DNA of 17,010 nt from Nitriliruptoraceae bacterium (GTDB taxonomy: Bacteria; Actinomycetota; Nitriliruptoria; Nitriliruptorales; Nitriliruptoraceae). Within the stretch, counting starts at the first letter, position 1. The number at the start of each line of letters is the position of its first letter. The DNA lies in NCBI GenBank assembly GCA_007118045.1, contig SKTG01000327.1, positions 1 to 17,010 of the forward strand. The letters are read 5' to 3'. The position numbers and the translations under genes were made by a program. This document shows, piece after piece, positions 12,857-17,010 of the stretch. A model generated the notes under the pieces. The model was not told the origin of the DNA, searched no databases, and saw only the letters and a program-made list of their open reading frames with translations.

Positions 12857-14617
12857 TCACGAGGGCGGGACCGTCGGGGTCGGCCGTCGGAGGAGCGCCC
12901 GGAGCGGCGGCCTGACGCTGCCCCACCACCGGTAGGCCTCACCCGCGAGCCGACCCGCCACGCCGAGCTCGCGACCCACGTGGCTCGACCATCTCCCGGG
13001 GCTGTCGACGACCTCCTCGCCGGCGAGGAAGCGCCAGGTGACCTCGCGTACCGCCTCGGTGTCGAGCACGCCCTCGTGCCCGCCCGGGAGGACCCGGTGC
13101 TCGATCGTGGGCTCGAGCGGGCCACCGAGCTGGGCCTCCTGGCTCCGCAGCTGCTCCAGCTCGCGACGCTCCCGCTCGTCCGGCACCCACGGGACACCCT
13201 CCGGCCCCCAGGCATCGGGGATGCGTGCCCGGTCCGCGACCACCACCGGGTCGGTGGCGGCCCCGATGGTGAGCACGCGGGTGCCCATCGCCAACGGACC
13301 GGCAGCGCCCCGCTGCTCGGCACGTTCCCAGCCCCGCGCCAGTCCCGCGAGCTCGACGGAGCCCACCGCGAGCTCCTCGATGGCAGGAGCGTCGAGCGGT
13401 AGTCGACCCTCGTGACCGGAGGCCCGGGCCACGTAGCGGGCGAACGGCCCGATCAGTGGGTCGCCCTGCAGCGAACCCCAGACCGCGGCCAGATCCGAGC
13501 CCTGCAGTGGTGCCCCGATCGTCACGACGCCACCGATGGGGGGCAGGCCGGGGTCGTAGGGATCGTGGTGCTCGAGGAGGTAGCGCAGCACCACCACGCC
13601 ACCCATCGAGTGGCCGACGAGGTCGACGGCGCGGCCCGGCTCGCGGGCTGCCTGGGCGCGCAGCTGCTCCTCGAGCCGCTCGGCGGCCGGTCCGCTGCCC
13701 TCCCAGGTGTCCTCGGGCCCGTAGGGACGCTGGTCGCGGCGGGGGTCGGCGGGATCGCCTGGGCCGTCGTGGCGTCCGGCGTACGAGAACGCGGTGACGC
13801 TGCGAGGGTCGAGGCCGAGGTGCTCGGCATCGAGCACGGGGGTGGACGAACCGCTCGCGAGCCCAGCGACCATGACCACGTGGTTCGGACCGGGTGGGAC
13901 CGCGAACCCCGGGTCCCTTGCGGCCGGACTCCCGGCGACCGACCAGCCGGTGGCCCGGCCACCCGACCACGGTTCGTACGGCGTGACCACGTGTCCGGTC
14001 GCCCGCCACCGTCCGACGCCGACCAGCGACGGACGGGGGACGCCCTCGAGCAACGACAGCGGGTCGATGTAGCGGCCGTGCCGCCGGGCGCCCCAGTGCA
14101 GGCCGTGGGCGGGTTCACCGTGCCCCCGGCCCCTGGCACCCAGCGTCGCGATCGTGGCGCCGCGGAGCACCCGGTCGCCGCGGGCGACGCTCGTGCTGGC
14201 CAACGGTCCGTAGCTGGTGAGCACGCCATCGGCGTGCTCGAGCGTGACCCACCGCGTACCAGCCACCGTGCCGGCGAAGCTGACCCGACCCGAGGCCGCG
14301 GCGGCGACGTTCGCGCCGGGGCGGGCGGTCAGGGCCACCCCACGGTGACCGGGCCCGTAGGGCGACGTGGGCGCCTCGAACGGTCGCACGACCTCTCCCG
14401 ACACGGGCAGCTCGTAACGGACCGTTCCCGAGCCGCCGTGGGGGCCCGACCCGGCCGGGACGACCGACTCCGCCGGCCTCGGTGCGGGAGCCAGCACCAG
14501 CACGGTCACCACCAGCAGCGAGAGCCGGCGGATCCAGAGGGGCACCCGCGACGGGGACGGCGACGGGCCCGATGGCGTGAGGGCGACGGTGGACGAGGTC
14601 GGGACGACGGCGGGCAC
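12857..14617 (-). CDS. Exported fusion: degenerate LytM/M23 domain plus serine alpha/beta-hydrolase
   Basis: This is a 586-aa two-domain protein. A hydrophobic segment (about 32-45) after RR at 30-31 looks like a signal peptide or anchor. Residues about 68-190 are a LytM/M23 beta domain (GHRGVALTARPG, SGRVSFAG, RWVTLEHADGVLTSYGPL, LHWGARRHGRYIDPLSLL). The zinc motif HxxxD reads His91-Arg-Gly-Val-Ala95, so the Asp is lost. The HxH motif reads Gly172-Leu-His174, so the catalytic His is lost. It is probably not an active peptidase. Residues about 245-520 are an alpha/beta-hydrolase with GHSMGG (Ser337), a likely Asp456 (GAATDP) and His514 (LPGGHEG), a lipase/esterase-type triad. An M23 gene beside rpsB is usual in actinobacteria; the fused hydrolase is not something I recognise there. 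The start is GTG at 14617 with GGGGAG 9 nt upstream. The substrate is unknown. Confidence 0.8.
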   Translation of the reverse strand: MPAVVPTSSTVALTPSGPSPSPSRVPLWIRRLSLLVVTVLVLAPAPRPAESVVPAGSGPHGGSGTVRYELPVSGEVVRPFEAPTSPYGPGHRGVALTARPGANVAAAASGRVSFAGTVAGTRWVTLEHADGVLTSYGPLASTSVARGDRVLRGATIATLGARGRGHGEPAHGLHWGARRHGRYIDPLSLLEGVPRPSLVGVGRWRATGHVVTPYEPWSGGRATGWSVAGSPAARDPGFAVPPGPNHVVMVAGLASGSSTPVLDAEHLGLDPRSVTAFSYAGRHDGPGDPADPRRDQRPYGPEDTWEGSGPAAERLEEQLRAQAAREPGRAVDLVGHSMGGVVVLRYLLEHHDPYDPGLPPIGGVVTIGAPLQGSDLAAVWGSLQGDPLIGPFARYVARASGHEGRLPLDAPAIEELAVGSVELAGLARGWERAEQRGAAGPLAMGTRVLTIGAATDPVVVADRARIPDAWGPEGVPWVPDERERRELEQLRSQEAQLGGPLEPTIEHRVLPGGHEGVLDTEAVREVTWRFLAGEEVVDSPGRWSSHVGRELGVAGRLAGEAYRWWGSVRPPLRALLRRPTPTVPPS

Positions 14618-14659
14618 GACGCGGCGCTCCCCGCCCCCGGGTCTCGATCGGTCCGCCGC

Positions 14660-14665
14660 AGGCTA
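14660..14665 (-). promoter_or_regulatory. Candidate -10 element of the LytM-hydrolase gene
   Basis: TAGCCT on the minus strand (14665-14660) fits TANNNT and lies 42 nt before the GTG start. It is within the 107-nt gap after the sigma factor gene. No convincing -35 is present. Confidence 0.28.
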
Positions 14666-14724
14666 CGCCCGTCCGCCACCAACCCCCGACCGCGGCGCGG
14701 TGGGCTGTGGACACGGTGCGACGG

Positions 14725-15501
14725 CTACAGCTTGTCGCTGAGCTTGGCTCGCAGGCTCATGACCGCCTTGGTGTGGATCTGACAGATCCGCGATTCCGTG
14801 ACCCCGAGCACGTCGCCGATCTGAGCCAGCGTCATGCCCTCGTAGTAGTAGAGGCCGAGCACCATCTGCTCGCGGTCGGTGAGCCGGCCCAGCGTCGCTC
14901 GCAGCAGGTCCTTGGTCTCGACGCTGTCGTAGGAGTCCTCCGGCAGCTCCACCGAGAGGTCCTGCAGGGTGTCCACCAGGGTCAACCGGTCACCCTCGCC
15001 GATGTCGAGGACCTCGTCGAGCGCCGCCATGGAGGTCATCGAGATGCGTGTGAGCGCGTCCTGCAGCTCGGCGACGGTCCAGTCGAGCTCGGCCGCGATC
15101 TCCTCCTCGGAGGGGCTGCGGTGCAGGTCGGACTCGAGCTTCTGGACGGCGGCCTCGAGCTTGCGGGCCCTCGCTCGTACCGACCGCGGCACCCAGTCGA
15201 CCGACCGCAGTTCGTCGATGATGGCACCGCGGATGCGGGTGACCGCGTAGGTCTCGAACTTGAAACCCTTGTCGAGGTCGAACTTCTCGATGGCGTCCAT
15301 GAGCCCGAAGATGCCGTAGGAGACGAGGTCGGCGTGCTCCACGTTGGCCGGCATGCCGACGGCGACGCGGCCGGCCACGTACTTCACGAGCGGCGCGTAG
15401 TGCAGGATCAGCTGCTCGCGCACCTCGATCGACGCGGTGTCGCGGTACCGCTCCCAGAGCGCGGTGACGTTGCGCTGCGTCTCCGTCGATGTATCGATCA
15501 C
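14725..15501 (-). CDS. whiG: FliA/WhiG-family RNA polymerase sigma factor
   Basis: This 258-aa sigma-70 family group 3 factor is closest to Streptomyces WhiG and flagellar FliA. Region 2 contains HYAPLVKYVAGRVAVGMPANVEHADLVSYG and GLMDAIEKFD, with KFETYAVTRIRGAIIDELR and DWVPRSVR, which is near-diagnostic for this family. Region 3 spans about 105-160. Region 4 carries LTDREQMVLGLYYYEGMTLAQIGDVLGVTESRICQIH, the helix-turn-helix that reads the -35. The start is GTG at 15501, where the first residues VIDTSTETQ lead into the domain; GTG at 15549 would add 16 residues without a ribosome binding site. Its position between xerC and rpsB matches whiG of Streptomyces. In Streptomyces it drives sporulation under the anti-sigma RsiG with c-di-GMP; whether it serves sporulation or motility here cannot be told. 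No anti-sigma gene is adjacent. Confidence 0.9.
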   Translation of the reverse strand: MIDTSTETQRNVTALWERYRDTASIEVREQLILHYAPLVKYVAGRVAVGMPANVEHADLVSYGIFGLMDAIEKFDLDKGFKFETYAVTRIRGAIIDELRSVDWVPRSVRARARKLEAAVQKLESDLHRSPSEEEIAAELDWTVAELQDALTRISMTSMAALDEVLDIGEGDRLTLVDTLQDLSVELPEDSYDSVETKDLLRATLGRLTDREQMVLGLYYYEGMTLAQIGDVLGVTESRICQIHTKAVMSLRAKLSDKL

Positions 15502-15558
15502 GGCCTGGCCCTCACGTGGTCCGCCGGCGTCCCCCCGAGCAACGGGCACGCCACCACG

Positions 15559-15571
15559 TTACACACGGTCA
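15559..15571. promoter_or_regulatory. BldD-box-like site upstream of the whiG-like gene
   Basis: TTAC-ACACG-GTCA fits the TnAC-N5-GTnA core of the BldD box. It misses the full consensus nTnACnC(A/T)GnGTnAn at one position (C for G in the centre). It lies 58 bp before the whiG GTG, overlaps the xerC stop, and also overlaps a possible -10 TAACGT (15561-15556). whiG is a direct BldD target in Streptomyces. The core alone is expected about once in a window this size, so the position is the main support. Confidence 0.35.
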
Positions 15572-16623
15572 CCACGTGCATCCTCTGCGTCATGCCCCAC
15601 TGGGCGCACACGAGCGCGCGGATGCGTGGTGGCGTGGATCTCCCGCAGCCGGCCCCGCGACAGGTGCGTGTACCGCTGGGTGGTCGCCAGCGACGCGTGG
15701 CCGAGCAGCTCCTGGACCTGTCGCAGGTCGGCGCCACCCTCGAGCAGGTGGGTGGCGTAGGAGTGGCGCAGGGTGTGCGGCGTGACGTGTCCCACACCGG
15801 CGGCGTTGCCGGCCTCGGCGACCACCGAGCGGGCCGCACGGACCCCGAGGCGGTCGCCCCGCTGGTTCAGCAGCAGTGCGTCGGTGACCGCCGCCGCGTG
15901 CAGCAACGGGCGTCCGGCCGCGAGGTAGTCGCGCACCGCCGCGATCGCGGGCGTGCCGAGCGGCACGATGCGCTGCCGGCCCCCCTTGCCGTCGAGCCGC
16001 AGCAGCCCGTCCTCGAGCTCGACCGCTCCGACGTCGAGGGAGCACAGCTCGCCCACGCGGGCACCGGTGGCGTACAGCAGCTCGAGCACGGCGCGATCAC
16101 GCCGACCGACCGGGGTCGTGGTGTCCGGGGCGGCGAGCAGCCGCAGCACCTGATCGACGCGCAGCACGCGCGGCAACGTCCGCCCCTGCCGCGGCGAGCC
16201 CAACAGCCTCGCCGGATCCGTGTCGACCAGCCCGTGACGATGCAGCAGCGCGAACCAGGTCCGAGCCGTCGAGGCGCGTCGCGCGCGGGTGCTGGCCGCG
16301 GCTCCCTGGTCGGCGAGAGCCGCGAGGTAGCGCCGCAGGGTCGCGAGCTCGACCTCCGCGGGTGCGGTCAGACCCCACCCGGAGCAGCGGCTGGCCAGGT
16401 CCGTCGCGTCGCGCCGGTAGGCCAGGACCGTGTTCTCACGCCGCCCTCGCTCGTCGCGCACGTACTCCACCAGTAGCTCCACGGCTGCCGCCCAGCCGGG
16501 GGGCAGGGTCCGTTCCGGTCCCTCGCCCGCGGCCGCAACGGGGACCGTGGCGACGCGCGACGGTGTGGACGTCGCCGACCTGGCCTCCGATGACCCGGCT
16601 CCTGGGTTGCGTTGAGCGCACAT
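15559..16623 (-). CDS. xerC: Tyrosine recombinase XerC
   Basis: XerC (354 aa) with XerD resolves chromosome dimers at dif. The N-terminal SAM-like core-binding domain is about 45-140 (VEYVRDERGRRENTVLAYRRD). The catalytic residues are all present: Arg189 (ATGARVGEL), Lys213 (GKGGRQR), His283 and Arg286 (HTLRHSYATHLLEGG), His309 (LLGHASL) and Tyr318 (TQRYTH). The length is about 50 longer than usual, from an N-terminal extension (about 1-40) of low complexity and a 17-residue C-terminal tail. The ATG at 16623 has no ribosome binding site but may be almost leaderless (see 16632-16660). Its place between dprA and the sigma factor is the usual actinobacterial one. Integrases of mobile elements share this fold, but no element borders are seen here. 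Confidence 0.92.
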   Translation of the reverse strand: MCAQRNPGAGSSEARSATSTPSRVATVPVAAAGEGPERTLPPGWAAAVELLVEYVRDERGRRENTVLAYRRDATDLASRCSGWGLTAPAEVELATLRRYLAALADQGAAASTRARRASTARTWFALLHRHGLVDTDPARLLGSPRQGRTLPRVLRVDQVLRLLAAPDTTTPVGRRDRAVLELLYATGARVGELCSLDVGAVELEDGLLRLDGKGGRQRIVPLGTPAIAAVRDYLAAGRPLLHAAAVTDALLLNQRGDRLGVRAARSVVAEAGNAAGVGHVTPHTLRHSYATHLLEGGADLRQVQELLGHASLATTQRYTHLSRGRLREIHATTHPRARVRPVGHDAEDARGDRV

Positions 16624-16631
16624 GGCGAGCG

Positions 16632-16660
16632 AGGCTCGTTGCTGCTGTTCGCCCTGTCAA
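16632..16660 (-). promoter_or_regulatory. Candidate promoter of xerC with consensus -35
   Basis: A perfect TTGACA (16660-16655) occurs on the minus strand, followed after 17 nt by GAGCCT (16637-16632), a poor -10. Transcription would begin near 16625, about 2 nt before the xerC ATG. The weak -10 makes the call tentative. The 133-nt gap to dprA holds nothing else that I see. Confidence 0.35.
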
Positions 16661-16756
16661 GTCCTGGGGCGGTCGTCCGGATCGCGGTCACATCTCCTGG
16701 AGCCCGACGCCGGCCTTCGTTCACCCCGACCCCTCCGCGGACCGGCGCCGGCACCG

Positions 16757-17010
16757 TCACGCCCGGCCGTCCGGGGCCCGGCGCAGCCGCACCCCCTCGG
16801 CGTCGTCGGTGAGCTCGCCCGCGACCTGCGCACGGGTGACGGCAGCCAGCAGCGCCGGGACGCTCCGGCCGGTCTCCTCGACGAGCTCGTCGAGCTGGAT
16901 CGGCCGCGGCCATCGGCGGGCCAGGACGGCGTACACGGTGTCCGGCAACGCGGACGGCGCGGCCAGCCGGGCTGCCGCCGGGCCGGTCGGGTCCTGCCCG
17001 GTTCGCCCGA
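16757..17010 (-). CDS. dprA: DNA processing protein DprA, C-terminal fragment
   Basis: Only the last 83 codons are in the window; the gene enters from beyond position 17010. DprA loads RecA onto incoming single-stranded DNA during transformation. The visible part is the C-terminal winged-helix-like domain: PDTVYAVLARRWPRPIQLDELVEETGRSVPALLAAV, then AQVAGELTDDAEGVRLRR, which resembles the DprA C-terminal helix-turn-helix (LDELVERTG-type). The Rossmann DprA core is outside the window. Synteny with xerC, whiG and rpsB supports the call, because dprA is next to xerC in many actinomycetes. On sequence alone it could be another winged-helix protein. Confidence 0.65.
   Translation of the reverse strand, partial: GRTGQDPTGPAAARLAAPSALPDTVYAVLARRWPRPIQLDELVEETGRSVPALLAAVTRAQVAGELTDDAEGVRLRRAPDGRA

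Noticed and set aside
13412..14782. Plus-strand open frame of 456 codons opposite the LytM-hydrolase gene
   Set aside because: The minus frame has a signal segment, LytM fold and GHSMGG. The plus frame shows only low-complexity Arg/Gly/Asp.
14707..16476. Plus-strand open frame of 589 codons opposite whiG and xerC
   Set aside because: It is antisense to two genes with full catalytic and DNA-binding motifs.
1..17010. CRISPR array, insertion sequence, prophage or integrase borders
   Set aside because: No spaced repeat array, no transposase and no terminal inverted repeats are seen. The only recombinase is XerC in its usual place.

Overview
This is a compact, very GC-rich stretch of bacterial chromosome (by eye around 70% G+C). 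All 17 genes lie on the minus strand, so transcription runs from high to low coordinates. The gene order (dprA, xerC, whiG-type sigma factor, LytM-domain protein, rpsB, tsf, pyrH, frr, cdsA, rlmN, dxr, site-2 protease, ispG, rimP, nusA, ylxR, infB) is the housekeeping order known from Actinomycetota. The WhiG-like sigma factor, frequent GTG starts and TANNNT -10 elements support an actinomycete, possibly a deep-branching one. I cannot name the genus.

Right part (17010 to 12857): the end of dprA (DNA uptake), xerC (tyrosine recombinase), a FliA/WhiG-family sigma factor, and an unusual exported protein that joins a degenerate LytM/M23 domain to a serine alpha/beta-hydrolase. Middle (12856 to 8368): rpsB and tsf after a leader of about 270 nt, then pyrH, frr and cdsA (UMP kinase, ribosome recycling, CDP-diacylglycerol synthesis). 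Left-middle (8199 to 3019): rlmN, dxr and the M50 protease overlap by 4 bp at each junction and form a tight operon. They are followed by ispG, so two MEP-pathway isoprenoid enzymes sit around the membrane protease. Left end (2930 to 1): the rimP-nusA-ylxR-infB ribosome-maturation and transcription/translation-factor operon, with a long hairpin-rich leader and a candidate promoter.

The genes are mostly core translation, membrane-lipid, isoprenoid and RNA-processing functions. There are no mobile elements, CRISPR arrays, tRNA or rRNA genes. The points worth a second look are: (1) the LytM-hydrolase fusion, whose LytM metal and catalytic residues are partly lost while the hydrolase triad is intact; (2) a 17-bp palindrome that matches the BldD-box consensus perfectly, upstream of the rimP-nusA operon, and a second near-match directly upstream of the whiG-like gene, where BldD is a known regulator in Streptomyces; (3) long structured leaders before rimP and rpsB; (4) a near-leaderless start for xerC; (5) an insertion of about 100 residues in the site-2 protease.
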